Assembly (NCBI RefSeq): GCF_900113715.1 | Contig: NZ_FOQK01000001.1 | Coordinates: 1 to 64,000 of the forward strand | Reading direction: 5' to 3' | DNA length: 64,000 nt | DNA from: Pseudoselenomonas ruminantium | GTDB taxonomy: Bacteria; Bacillota; Negativicutes; Selenomonadales; Selenomonadaceae | Shown: piece by piece, positions 18,408 to 26,223 of the stretch | Position numbering within the stretch: the first letter of the stretch is position 1 | Layout: every line of letters begins with the position of its first letter | The notes under the pieces: model-generated | What the model saw: the letters and a program-made list of their open reading frames with translations, nothing else | The model's database searches: none | What the model was told of the DNA's origin: nothing | Position numbers and translations under genes: made by a program

Positions 18408-18472
18408 AATACATCGAACCGATTCGATATTGGTTCGATGTATTTTCGAATAAATCTCGAACCGGTTTGAGA
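18408..18472 (+). promoter_or_regulatory. LacI-type operator dyads
   Basis: A perfect 13-bp inverted repeat (18408-18420 and 18432-18444) overlaps the expected start point; nested in it is ATCGAACCGATTCGAT (18413-18428) with a central CG. A second near-perfect dyad TCTCGAACCGGTTTGAGA (18455-18472) also centres on CG. The shared half TCGAACC is a credible site for the LacI regulator encoded upstream. Binding is inferred. Confidence 0.7.
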
Positions 18473-18499
18473 AAAAGAAGAAGCTATGGGGGATAATCG

Positions 18500-19885
18500 A
18501 TGAAAGAAAAAATACGGGTGAATAATCAAAGATATAGACTAGGGTATCATTTGATGACCAGCGGCGGATGGATGAATGATCCCAATGGTTTTTCCTGGTT
18601 CAAAGGCTATTATCATATGTTTTATCAGTATTATCCATATGCGGCTGAATGGGGGCCGATGCATTGGGGGCATGCGCGGAGCAAGGATTTGGTACATTGG
18701 GAGACGCTGCCTGTGGCGTTGACACCAGATGAAGCGGAGGATGGCTGCTTTTCTGGCAGTGCGGTTGTCTATGAGGACAAACTTTGGCTGATCTATACAG
18801 GCCATCATTTGACCGACCCTGCAGACAGCGAGGCGTTTTATCAGGATCAGAACCTTGCGTGGTCAGAGGATGGCGTTCATTTCGTAAAATATGAAGGAAA
18901 TCCGGTCTTGCAGGTACCGGCGGATAATACAAAACATTTTCGCGATCCTAAGGTTTGGCAGGAGGCGGGGACTTTCTATATGGTGCTGGGGAGCCAAGGG
19001 CAGGACGGCTTAGGACGGGCGCTGCTCTATCAGTCGAAGGATCTCAAGCAGTGGGAGAAGGTCAGTGTCTTAGCAAAAGCTGCAAATGTAAAAAGTGAAG
19101 GTTATATGTGGGAGTGTCCGGATTTCTTCCCTCTGATGGGGCAGGACGTTTTACTGATGTCGCCGCAAGGGTTAGAAGCGCAGGGCGATCGGTTCCGCAA
19201 TCTCAATCAGACGGGCTATATGCTGGGACAGGTTACAGATGACAAGGAATTCATTCGCGGCCAGTTCGAGGAAATCGACCATGGGCATGATTTTTATGCT
19301 ACGCAGACCATGCTGGCACCAGATGGAAGAAGAATCATGGTAGCGTGGATGAATGCTTGGGATTCGCCCATGTATGAAAAGACAGATGGCTGGGCGGGGG
19401 CTTTGACGATTCCTCGGGAATTATCCATAAAGGATAATCATATATATCAGCGGCCGATTCAAGAAATGCAGCTGCTGCGCGAGAAAAAATTATGGGATGG
19501 CAATCTGGCTGCTGGAAAACAGCTGGCGATACCACGTACGGCTGAAGTGGAGCTGGTTTTTGGGGATATCCCCGATGGCAAGCAAAAGCTTTTGGAATTG
19601 AGTGATGGACAGCAGACGCTTAGTTTGGAGATAGATAGGAGGGACAGGCGTCTGATGCTTAGGCGTACGACGGAGGATGGTGAGCGGTCGCTCACCATGC
19701 GTTCGGCGGCGCAGCTGGATTTGACGGTGTATATTGATAATAGTTCTGCAGAATTGTTTGTGAACGAGGGGGAATTTACGTTTACCGAACGGATTTATTG
19801 GCAGAACGATTTGACGATGCAGCTTCCCTGGGGGGCTGAAGTTGCTAAGGTTTACGCCTTGGAGGCACAGGCCAATCAATATTGA
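18500..19885 (+). CDS. Glycoside hydrolase family 32, sucrose-6-phosphate hydrolase / beta-fructofuranosidase
   Basis: 461 residues, no signal peptide, so cytoplasmic. Catalytic GH32 motifs are intact: WMNDPNG with nucleophile Asp27, FRDPK with Asp149, and EC with acid/base Glu205. A beta-sandwich C-terminal domain follows. It splits sucrose, its phosphate or short fructosides to fructose plus the remaining sugar. Because the partner transporter is a proton symporter rather than a PTS enzyme, unphosphorylated sucrose or fructo-oligosaccharide is the more likely substrate. Start ATG at 18500 after GGGGGA. No fructokinase gene is nearby. Confidence 0.9.
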   Translation: MKEKIRVNNQRYRLGYHLMTSGGWMNDPNGFSWFKGYYHMFYQYYPYAAEWGPMHWGHARSKDLVHWETLPVALTPDEAEDGCFSGSAVVYEDKLWLIYTGHHLTDPADSEAFYQDQNLAWSEDGVHFVKYEGNPVLQVPADNTKHFRDPKVWQEAGTFYMVLGSQGQDGLGRALLYQSKDLKQWEKVSVLAKAANVKSEGYMWECPDFFPLMGQDVLLMSPQGLEAQGDRFRNLNQTGYMLGQVTDDKEFIRGQFEEIDHGHDFYATQTMLAPDGRRIMVAWMNAWDSPMYEKTDGWAGALTIPRELSIKDNHIYQRPIQEMQLLREKKLWDGNLAAGKQLAIPRTAEVELVFGDIPDGKQKLLELSDGQQTLSLEIDRRDRRLMLRRTTEDGERSLTMRSAAQLDLTVYIDNSSAELFVNEGEFTFTERIYWQNDLTMQLPWGAEVAKVYALEAQANQY

Positions 19886-19933
19886 CCGCTAGATAATCGG
19901 GGCAGAAATGGTATGGATAAAGGGGGATTTACC

Positions 19934-21211
19934 ATGAAATTTCTACAGGCATTTCAAAATCCATTTTATCGTGTTGGTTCTACACAGTTGTTGTTATTCT
20001 TTATGGGCTGGGGAATCTGGTGGTCATTTTTCCAGATATGGCTCACGACAAAACAAGGTTTTTCGGGGACTCAAGTAGGTACGATTTTTTCGTTTGGCTC
20101 GGCGGTCGCGCTGGTCTTGATGTTTGTTTATGGTTCGATTCAGGATAAACTTGGCATGAGGAAAAATCTGTTGCTGGCTTTGATCGGGTTACAGATATTC
20201 ATAGCACCGTTCTTTACCTGGGTGTATGTACCGATGCTGGAAAACAATTTTTTCCTTGGTGCGATGGTTGGTGCGGTTTATTTGGCAATTTCGTATTTGG
20301 CGGCTTGTCCTGTGTTTGAGGCTGTGACTGAGCGCATGAGCCGGCGGTATCATTTTGAGTATGGACAGGCAAGAGCATGGGGCTCCTTTGGCTATGCTGT
20401 GGCAGCGCTGGCCGCCGGATTCCTCTTCACCATCAATCCGTATCTGATCTTTTGGACGGGGTCGGCGATTTCTGCCATATTGTTCGTGAGCTTGCTGGTA
20501 TGGAGACCTGAGCGCGACACGACAAATCTGGCGCATTATGAGGATAAAGAAGAGAGCAGAAAAGATAATAAAACACCATCGATGCGAGAGATCCTGGGTG
20601 TATTCAAAATCTTTGACGTTTGGAAGATCATACTTTTTGTGGTTATGAGCTGGACGTTTTATACGGTGTTCGATCAACAGATGTTTCCGGAGTTTTTCAC
20701 CCGTTTCTTTGCAACGCCGGAACAGGGGCAGCAGGCTTATGGTGTGCTGAACTCCGTTGAAGTATTTTTGGAATTCCTGATGATGGGGTTGGTGCCTGTA
20801 TTCATGAGAAAGATTGGTGTCCGCAAGGCCATTCTCCTCAGCTGTGCAATCATGATCTTGCGTATCGGCGGCTGCGGCTTGGTTACGAATCCGTTCGGTG
20901 TAGCAGTGATCAAGCTGTTGCATGCTCCGGAGACAGCACTGTTTATTTTGGCCATCTTCCGTTATTTTACGCTCCATTTCGATACGCGTATCTCGGCGAC
21001 GCTCTATATGGTGGGCTTCCAGATTGCTGCGCAGGTTGGCCAGATTATTTTCTCGGCTCCTTTAGGAGCACTGCATGATTCAATTGGTTATCAGCCGACA
21101 TTTCTGGTGATCTCTGGAATCGTGTGTGTGGCAAGCGTGTATGCCTTTGTTGTTCTGCGGAAGGATGATCAATGCGTAGAAGGCCAGCCGCTGGAGGCGG
21201 TGCTCGAGTGA
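19934..21211 (+). CDS. MFS oligosaccharide:H+ symporter, probable sucrose permease
   Basis: About 425 residues with 12 predicted membrane helices. The opening FYRVGSTQLLLFFMGWGIWWSFFQIWL resembles the LacY/CscB/RafB group, and the loop QARAWGSFGYAVAALAAGF is typical of that family. The central loop (RDTTNLAHYEDKEESRKDNK) is charged and cytoplasmic. It should import sucrose or related oligosaccharides with protons for the GH32 enzyme. ATG at 19934 follows AGGGGG; the ATG at 19913 would place that site inside the gene. Confidence 0.85.
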   Translation: MKFLQAFQNPFYRVGSTQLLLFFMGWGIWWSFFQIWLTTKQGFSGTQVGTIFSFGSAVALVLMFVYGSIQDKLGMRKNLLLALIGLQIFIAPFFTWVYVPMLENNFFLGAMVGAVYLAISYLAACPVFEAVTERMSRRYHFEYGQARAWGSFGYAVAALAAGFLFTINPYLIFWTGSAISAILFVSLLVWRPERDTTNLAHYEDKEESRKDNKTPSMREILGVFKIFDVWKIILFVVMSWTFYTVFDQQMFPEFFTRFFATPEQGQQAYGVLNSVEVFLEFLMMGLVPVFMRKIGVRKAILLSCAIMILRIGGCGLVTNPFGVAVIKLLHAPETALFILAIFRYFTLHFDTRISATLYMVGFQIAAQVGQIIFSAPLGALHDSIGYQPTFLVISGIVCVASVYAFVVLRKDDQCVEGQPLEAVLE

Positions 21212-21325
21212 CGTGGCCTCGCTGCAGCCGGGAAAAATAATTGCAGGGAGGCAGGAATTCATCTTTGGTGAGGCGAAGTGTACTCCTAGGATAACAGGTG
21301 TGTAGATATTTTAGGAGGTTCGGTT

Positions 21326-21487
21326 ATGAAGACTTGGGTTTGCTCCGTTTGTGGCTGGATTTATGATGAAGAAAAGGGAGATCCGGATTACGATCTGGCT
21401 CCAGGCGTTCCTTTTGAAGAGCTGCCGGATGATTTCGTCTGCCCGCTCTGTGGTGTCGGCAAGGACATGTTCGAGGAACAGTCGTGA
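21326..21487 (+). CDS. Rubredoxin
   Basis: 53 residues, the standard rubredoxin size. The iron ligands are two CxxC-type knuckles, [10 protein letters not shown] near residue 6 and [10 protein letters not shown] near residue 39, with the conserved [20 protein letters not shown] between them. It carries single electrons in the cytoplasm, often to oxygen or peroxide reductases in anaerobes. AGGAGG lies eight bases before the ATG, and an intrinsic terminator follows, so it is a single-gene unit. The redox partner is not in the window. Confidence 0.96.
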   Translation: MKTWVCSVCGWIYDEEKGDPDYDLAPGVPFEELPDDFVCPLCGVGKDMFEEQS

Positions 21488-21526
21488 CGAGTGGATAGGG
21501 ATGGATCCTGTCCACTCTGTATGGTC

Positions 21527-21559
21527 AAAGAGGCCCTTTACGAAAGGGGCCTCTTTTAT
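21527..21559 (+). terminator. Intrinsic terminator after rubredoxin
   Basis: AAAGAGGCCCTTT (21527-21539) pairs with AAAGGGGCCTCTTT (from 21543), with a tight loop and a following T run. Confidence 0.85.
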
Positions 21560-21583
21560 TTTCTGACGAATTGTTAGCAGGTC

Positions 21584-21695
21584 TTATGATAATAATCATA
21601 ATTTATGATAAAATAAGAAATTTCAAGGAAAGTCATTGCTTTTTTGGTCGTACTTTGTTATAATTTACACGTAATGAATCATAAGTGTGATTCAT
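21584..21695 (+). promoter_or_regulatory. Malate dehydrogenase promoter with two palindromes
   Basis: TTGCTT (21636-21641) and TATAAT (21659-21664) are 17 bases apart. An upstream near-palindrome TTATGATAATAATCATAA (21584-21601) recalls Fur or PerR boxes. A second one, ATGAATCA/TGATTCAT (21674-21695), covers the start point. An untranslated leader of about 100 bases precedes the gene. Which regulators bind is unknown. Confidence 0.6.
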
Positions 21696-21772
21696 AATAA
21701 TAGGCATTCCGAAAGCGGTTTCCATTATGGTAGTGGAGGTGCCGTTTTCAAATTATAAGGAGGCAATCTATT

Positions 21773-22741
21773 ATGAAAGTAACAGTTGTTGGTGCAGGTA
21801 ACGTTGGTGCTACCGTTGCAAATGTCCTGGCAGTCAAGAATTTCTGCAGCGAGGTCATGCTCGTGGATATCAAGAAGGGCTTTTCCGAAGGTAAAGCCAT
21901 GGATATCATGCAGACGGCACATATGCTGAACTTCGACACGCGGGTCATCGGTGTAACGGCCGAGATCGGGGATGAGAATGGCTATGCGCCGACGGCTGGT
22001 TCTGATGTCGTTGTCATCACGTCCGGCATGCCGCGTAAACCGGGCATGACGCGTGAGGAGCTCATCGGCGTCAATGCTAAGATTGTCAAGAGCGTTGTTG
22101 ATCAGGCGCTCAAATATTCGCCGGATGCTATCTTCATCATCATTTCCAACCCGATGGATGCTATGACGTTCCTGACGCTCAAGGACTCCAAACTGCCGCG
22201 CAACCGCGTCATCGGCCAGGGCGGTATGCTCGACAGCAGCCGTTTCCGTTATTTCCTGTCCAAGGCTCTGCAGGAAGCTGGCTATCCGGCTACGCCGACC
22301 GATATCGATGGCACGGTCATCGGCGGTCACAGCGACAAGACGATGGTTCCGCTCACGAGCCTTGCTACGTACCGCGGCATCCCTGTAACGCAGCTCCTCT
22401 CCAAAGAGCAGCTGGATGAGGCTGTTGCCCAGACGAAAGTCGGCGGCGCTACGCTGACGGGCCTGCTGGGCACCTCCGCTTGGTATGCTCCGGGCGCTGC
22501 AGCAGCTGCTATGGTCGAGGCTATTGCCCTTGACTCCAAGAAGCTCATGCCGTGCTGCGTATACCTCGATGGCGAGTATGGAGAGAAAGACCTCTGCATC
22601 GGTGTACCGGTTCTGCTCGGCAAGAACGGTATGGAGAAGATCGTCGAGTACAAACTCGAGGGCGATGAGAAAGCTAAGTTCGATGAGAGCGTAGCTGCTG
22701 CTCGCAACACGAACGCAAAACTCGGTGATGCACTGAAATAA
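21773..22741 (+). CDS. mdh: Malate dehydrogenase (NAD-dependent, LDH-like fold)
   Basis: 322 residues. The Rossmann motif VGAGNVGATVA starts at residue 6 and Asp32 (LVDIKKG) suggests NAD use. The substrate loop GMPRKPGMTREEL has Arg88, typical of malate rather than lactate dehydrogenases, which carry Gln there. The active-site histidine is in GGHSDKTMVP. It converts oxaloacetate to malate, part of the reductive route to succinate and propionate typical of Selenomonas-type fermentation. AAGGAGG precedes the ATG. A terminator at 22770 makes it monocistronic. Confidence 0.88.
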   Translation: MKVTVVGAGNVGATVANVLAVKNFCSEVMLVDIKKGFSEGKAMDIMQTAHMLNFDTRVIGVTAEIGDENGYAPTAGSDVVVITSGMPRKPGMTREELIGVNAKIVKSVVDQALKYSPDAIFIIISNPMDAMTFLTLKDSKLPRNRVIGQGGMLDSSRFRYFLSKALQEAGYPATPTDIDGTVIGGHSDKTMVPLTSLATYRGIPVTQLLSKEQLDEAVAQTKVGGATLTGLLGTSAWYAPGAAAAAMVEAIALDSKKLMPCCVYLDGEYGEKDLCIGVPVLLGKNGMEKIVEYKLEGDEKAKFDESVAAARNTNAKLGDALK

Positions 22742-22769
22742 TCCAGTGATGAAACTGGATCAATAGAGA

Positions 22770-22804
22770 TAGGGGCATGTGCGGTTGGCACATGCCCCTA
22801 TTTT
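22770..22804 (+). terminator. Intrinsic terminator after mdh
   Basis: Perfect 13-bp arms TAGGGGCATGTGC (22770-22782) and 22788-22800 with a 5-base loop, then TTTT. Confidence 0.88.
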
Positions 22805-22916
22805 CATAAAATCTTGTAAAATATCGGCAAAATGCTTAATGTTTGCTGGAAATTTGACGATATAAACTATGTAAGGTATGATAATAACCGCTGCCATCAC
22901 CAGGGAGGTGGTTGAT

Positions 22917-23204
22917 ATGGTAGACCGCATTGAAAGAGTATCCCGTCTCAAGGGAATCGATTCAGGCATTGGCAAGTTCTTTGAGCGCAAGGAAGGCTAT
23001 GAGGACGATCCAAAGAAAAAGAAACAGTTTGCTGACGTGCTCGACCGCGAGCTGGCCAAGGATACACGGCCAGAGAACGAGGCAGGGCCCGGCGCGCCGA
23101 ATGCTTACCGTTTGGAGATTTCGGCCCGGCCTACCCAGTCGTTGTTCTATCGTGGAGGCGTGGACCTCAGCAAGGTAGAAGGGAAGATCCATGACGCTGG
23201 ATGA
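22917..23204 (+). CDS. Hypothetical protein upstream of tadA
   Basis: About 95 residues, not recognised. It begins MVDRIERVSRLKGIDSG, has a lysine-rich middle (DDPKKKKQF) and a Pro/Gly-rich stretch; no signal peptide, membrane segment or metal motif is visible. ATG at 22917 has GGAGGTGG at a good distance. Its last 14 bases overlap tadA, so translation of the two is probably coupled. The composition matches its neighbours, which supports a real gene. Confidence 0.65.
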   Translation: MVDRIERVSRLKGIDSGIGKFFERKEGYEDDPKKKKQFADVLDRELAKDTRPENEAGPGAPNAYRLEISARPTQSLFYRGGVDLSKVEGKIHDAG

Positions 23205-23706
23205 CGAGAAGTATATGAGGCTGGCACTGGCGGAAGCGCAGAAGGCCTATGACAAAGAAGAGGTGCCCATTGGCGCTGTCCTTGTGGATGAGGATGGCGC
23301 TGTTGTGGCGCGTGGGCATAATATGCGGGAGAACTGGCATGATGCGACGGCACATGCCGAGCTCATTGCTATCCAGCAGGCGTGCAAGGATCTGGGGCGC
23401 TGGCGTCTGTCAGGGCTCACGCTCTATGTGACGATCGAGCCGTGCCCGATGTGTGCCGGGGCTATCGTGATGAGCCGCGTCGACCGCGTGGTCTACGGCA
23501 GTACCGATGCCAAGGCCGGAGCCTGTGAATCGGTATTCAACATCCCGGGGAATCCGACGCTCAATCACCGGCCTGAGATCACGGCAGGGATCCTGCAGCA
23601 GGAATGTGCGGACATCATGAAGCGGTTCTTCAAGATGCGACGGGAGCAGCGCAAAGCCGCAAAAAAAAAGCCTTCCCCTATGGGGAAGGTGGCAGACGAA
23701 GTCTGA
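23191..23706 (+). CDS. tadA: tRNA-specific adenosine deaminase
   Basis: 171 residues. Zinc and catalytic motifs of the cytidine deaminase fold are present: HAELIAIQQA (H-A-E) and EPCPMCAGAIV. It deaminates A34 of tRNA-Arg(ACG) to inosine for wobble decoding. Normal TadA proteins end shortly after the helix KRFFKMRREQRK; here about 14 extra residues (KKKPSPMGKVADEV) are translated from a hairpin repeat at 23671. The natural stop seems to have been overrun by that insertion; the core enzyme is intact. Confidence 0.93.
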   Translation: MTLDDEKYMRLALAEAQKAYDKEEVPIGAVLVDEDGAVVARGHNMRENWHDATAHAELIAIQQACKDLGRWRLSGLTLYVTIEPCPMCAGAIVMSRVDRVVYGSTDAKAGACESVFNIPGNPTLNHRPEITAGILQQECADIMKRFFKMRREQRKAAKKKPSPMGKVADEV

Positions 23707-23716
23707 CGGATGAGGT
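23671..23716. repeat. REP-like hairpin repeat at the 3' end of tadA
   Basis: CCTTCCCC and GGGGAAGG form an 8-bp stem (23671-23689); AGAC/GTCT forms a second small stem, followed by GACGGATGAGG. I recall similar elements scattered in Selenomonas-like genomes, but I see only one copy here. It encodes the unusual C-terminus of TadA and may also serve as terminator for the converging genes. Confidence 0.65.
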
Positions 23717-23725
23717 AAAGGGTTA

Positions 23726-24430
23726 TCAGATATCCCAGTGCAGTTTTTCCGGGTTTGGCGTGGCTTTGTCGACCTCGCTGAGGATCCACGAGGCATTGTC
23801 GTGGGTGGCAGCAAAGGCCTTTTCGAGACCTGCTTCGTATCCGGCAGGGATTTCCATGCTATGGATGGCCATGTGCATGTAGTCCTTGGCGACAAGCGTC
23901 ACACCGCGTTCGGCTGAGAGCTGGGCCTTGAAGCGGTAGCCATAGTAGAGATAGCTGTTGTGCTCGACCGGGATGTCCTTGTAGGCGGCGATGCGCTCAT
24001 CGGCCTCGCTTTCGGCTTCGCTGGTCATGCCCAGTTTGTGCATGAGATTCCAGCGGTCAGCCCAAAGCTCGCCACGCAGGATGTATTTGTAGAGGAAGTC
24101 TGTGCCCTCGGCGAGTTCGATGGCCTGATTGATATGCGTCAAGGCCTCGTCGTTTTGGCCAAGGTCTTTTTCAAGTGAGCTGAGGCGCTGCAGTGCATAG
24201 ACCTTCTCTTCGACTTCTTCGGATTTTTCCTCGTCGGGCTCAGCCTCGACGACACTGTGGAAGAGTTCGAGGGCTTCGTTGGTTTTGTCGATGCCCTGCA
24301 TGGCGAGGAAATGCGCAAGACGCGCGCGGGCCTGCCAACTGTCCATACCGCCCATGAACAGCGATTCGGGCGGCTTGGCCGGGGAATCCATTACGACGTG
24401 CACCAATTTATGAAATTCATCTTGAGTCAT
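23726..24430 (-). CDS. Tetratricopeptide-repeat-like protein
   Basis: 234 residues, mostly helical. A TPR-like unit is visible around LQRLSSLEKDLGQNDEALTHINQAIELAEGT, and another looks likely around SWQARARLAHFLAMQGIDKTNEALELFHSVV. There is no signal peptide or catalytic motif, so a cytoplasmic protein-interaction role is likely. ATG at 24430 has GGAGG upstream. It is transcribed divergently from the phosphoethanolamine transferase through a symmetrical promoter. Specific function unknown. Confidence 0.75.
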   Translation of the reverse strand: MTQDEFHKLVHVVMDSPAKPPESLFMGGMDSWQARARLAHFLAMQGIDKTNEALELFHSVVEAEPDEEKSEEVEEKVYALQRLSSLEKDLGQNDEALTHINQAIELAEGTDFLYKYILRGELWADRWNLMHKLGMTSEAESEADERIAAYKDIPVEHNSYLYYGYRFKAQLSAERGVTLVAKDYMHMAIHSMEIPAGYEAGLEKAFAATHDNASWILSEVDKATPNPEKLHWDI

Positions 24431-24449
24431 GAAAAAAACCTCCTGAACG

Positions 24450-24473
24450 TGATATAATGATAACATTATATCA
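24450..24473. promoter_or_regulatory. Symmetrical divergent promoter region
   Basis: Perfect 10-bp inverted repeat TGATATAATG (24450-24459) and 24464-24473 around ATAA. Each arm contains TATAAT, one per strand, so one dyad can supply the -10 of both divergent genes. Confidence 0.55.
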
Positions 24474-24509
24474 TGAATCCTGTGATTTGGCAGGGCAGGA
24501 GGTCTTTTT

Positions 24510-26222
24510 GTGCGATTGAAGGCGTTTATTCTCAAGCTGTGGGCCCGGATGCAGCAGGTCGTTGAGTCAAGGTCAGGCTTGATCCTCAGCCTGTTTGGGC
24601 TGAATTTCTTTACGATTGCCTGGCAGAATATCCACATGTACAAGGGCAGCCAGCTCGATGTGCTCGGGGTGGATGCCTTGTTCCTGCTGGCGGCAGCGAC
24701 GCTGGTGGTCAGCGTGCTGGGCTGCGTACCTCTGCGGAAGGTGCGCACGATGCTGGCAGCGCTCTTGCTGGGAATATCCGCTGTGCTGGCGGCGCTGGAG
24801 TGTTTTTCCATCTACCACTATGAGGCGCTGGTCGGTGCGGGCATCATCACGGCTGTCTTGCAGACGAACAGGCAGGAGGCTGGCGAGTTTTTGCGCATGT
24901 ATGTGGGCTGGCCGGGCTTGGCGATTGGCCTGCTGTTCTTGGGGGCATGGGGCGCCTTGCACTGCCATCCGCTCAAGCTGCAGTTCCGGCCCTGGACACG
25001 GCACTGGCGCAGCCGGGCCCTGCCGCTGTTCTTGTTGGCTGGTGGTGCTGCGGGCGGCTGCCTGTGGCAGTTCTATCATTCGTTTGTCATCAACGATTCG
25101 CTGGATATTCCGGCTGTGCGAGTGGCCCGGGCCATGGATACGTCGGTGCGCAACATTCGGGCTTTCGAGGAGCTGCGCCAGCAGGCGGCTGCGGATGTGA
25201 CGCTTACGGCTAACGGCAGCGATGTGCCCTATGTCGTGTTCATCCTCGGCGAGTCGACCAACCGGGAGCGCATGCACCTGTATGGCTATCCGTTGGAGAA
25301 CACGCCGAATCTCGATGAGCTGGCAGCGAAGGGGGAGATCGCCGTGTTCCGTGACACCATCGCGCCGCAGGGCGCGACGGTGGCGGTGCTACGCGAGCTG
25401 ATGACCTTCAATGATGCGGAGTCGGACAAAGAGTGGTACGAATACAACAATCTCATCGATGTCATGAAGGCTGCGGGCTATCGCACGTACTGGCTGTCCA
25501 ATCAGGAAAGTTCGGGCATCTGGGGCAATGTCGGGCAGCTGTTCGCGGAACGCAGCGATGTGCGCCGCTATACGCAGCTGCGCGAGTCCCATGAGGAAGG
25601 GGGCAGGCTCGATGAGGAGCTGTTCCCGCTGGTCGACGAGGCTTTGCAGCAGCCTGCTGCGAAAAACTTCTATGTATTGCACCTGATGGGGGCGCACAGC
25701 CTGTACTACTTGCGCTTCCCGTATATCTTCACGAAGTTTTCCCTGGACGATATCCCTACGCCGCAGAATGACCTGTCAGAGGAAAAGCGCACGGAAATCG
25801 CCCAGTATGAGAATGCACTGTTCTACAATGACTTTGTCGTAAGCTCGCTGATGGGGAAATTCCAGGATAAGGAAGCCCTGGTCATCTACTTGCCGGATCA
25901 TGGGGAGACCATCTACGACAACGGCAGCAATTTTGCTGGTCATGTCGAGGAGAACCCCAATCGTCAGCAACTCGAAGTACCGTTGGTGTTCTGGGCCTCG
26001 CCTGCATACCGCCAGAAGCACCCGGAGAAGTGGCAGGCCATTTGTGCGGCTGTGAACCGGCCCTATATGACTGATGATATGATCCATACCCTGCTGGATA
26101 TCCTGGATATCCGGACGCCGGAGTTCAATCCAGCGAAAAGCGTCATCAATCCGGCCTTTGCTGCTGACCGCAAGCGCATGGTGCGCGGGCGTGACTACGA
26201 TGCAGATATGAAAACGAAATGA
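24510..26222 (+). CDS. Phosphoethanolamine transferase (EptA/CptA-like sulfatase superfamily)
   Basis: 570 residues. About five N-terminal membrane helices precede a periplasmic alkaline-phosphatase-like domain. Motifs: VFILGESTNRERMHLYGY with metal ligand Glu near 246, a likely nucleophile Thr in QGATVAVLREL, LPDHGE near 461 and FAGHVEEN. Such enzymes transfer phosphoethanolamine from phosphatidylethanolamine to lipid A or core sugars, giving cationic-peptide resistance. Its presence agrees with an outer membrane. GTG at 24510 has AGGAGG seven bases before; no ATG fits. Lipid A or core target cannot be told apart. Confidence 0.82.
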   Translation: MRLKAFILKLWARMQQVVESRSGLILSLFGLNFFTIAWQNIHMYKGSQLDVLGVDALFLLAAATLVVSVLGCVPLRKVRTMLAALLLGISAVLAALECFSIYHYEALVGAGIITAVLQTNRQEAGEFLRMYVGWPGLAIGLLFLGAWGALHCHPLKLQFRPWTRHWRSRALPLFLLAGGAAGGCLWQFYHSFVINDSLDIPAVRVARAMDTSVRNIRAFEELRQQAAADVTLTANGSDVPYVVFILGESTNRERMHLYGYPLENTPNLDELAAKGEIAVFRDTIAPQGATVAVLRELMTFNDAESDKEWYEYNNLIDVMKAAGYRTYWLSNQESSGIWGNVGQLFAERSDVRRYTQLRESHEEGGRLDEELFPLVDEALQQPAAKNFYVLHLMGAHSLYYLRFPYIFTKFSLDDIPTPQNDLSEEKRTEIAQYENALFYNDFVVSSLMGKFQDKEALVIYLPDHGETIYDNGSNFAGHVEENPNRQQLEVPLVFWASPAYRQKHPEKWQAICAAVNRPYMTDDMIHTLLDILDIRTPEFNPAKSVINPAFAADRKRMVRGRDYDADMKTK

Positions 26223-26223
26223 T

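Noticed and set aside
21491-21515. Small hairpin GTGGA...TCCAC after rubredoxin
   Set aside because: No T run follows it and the real terminator is just downstream at 21527.
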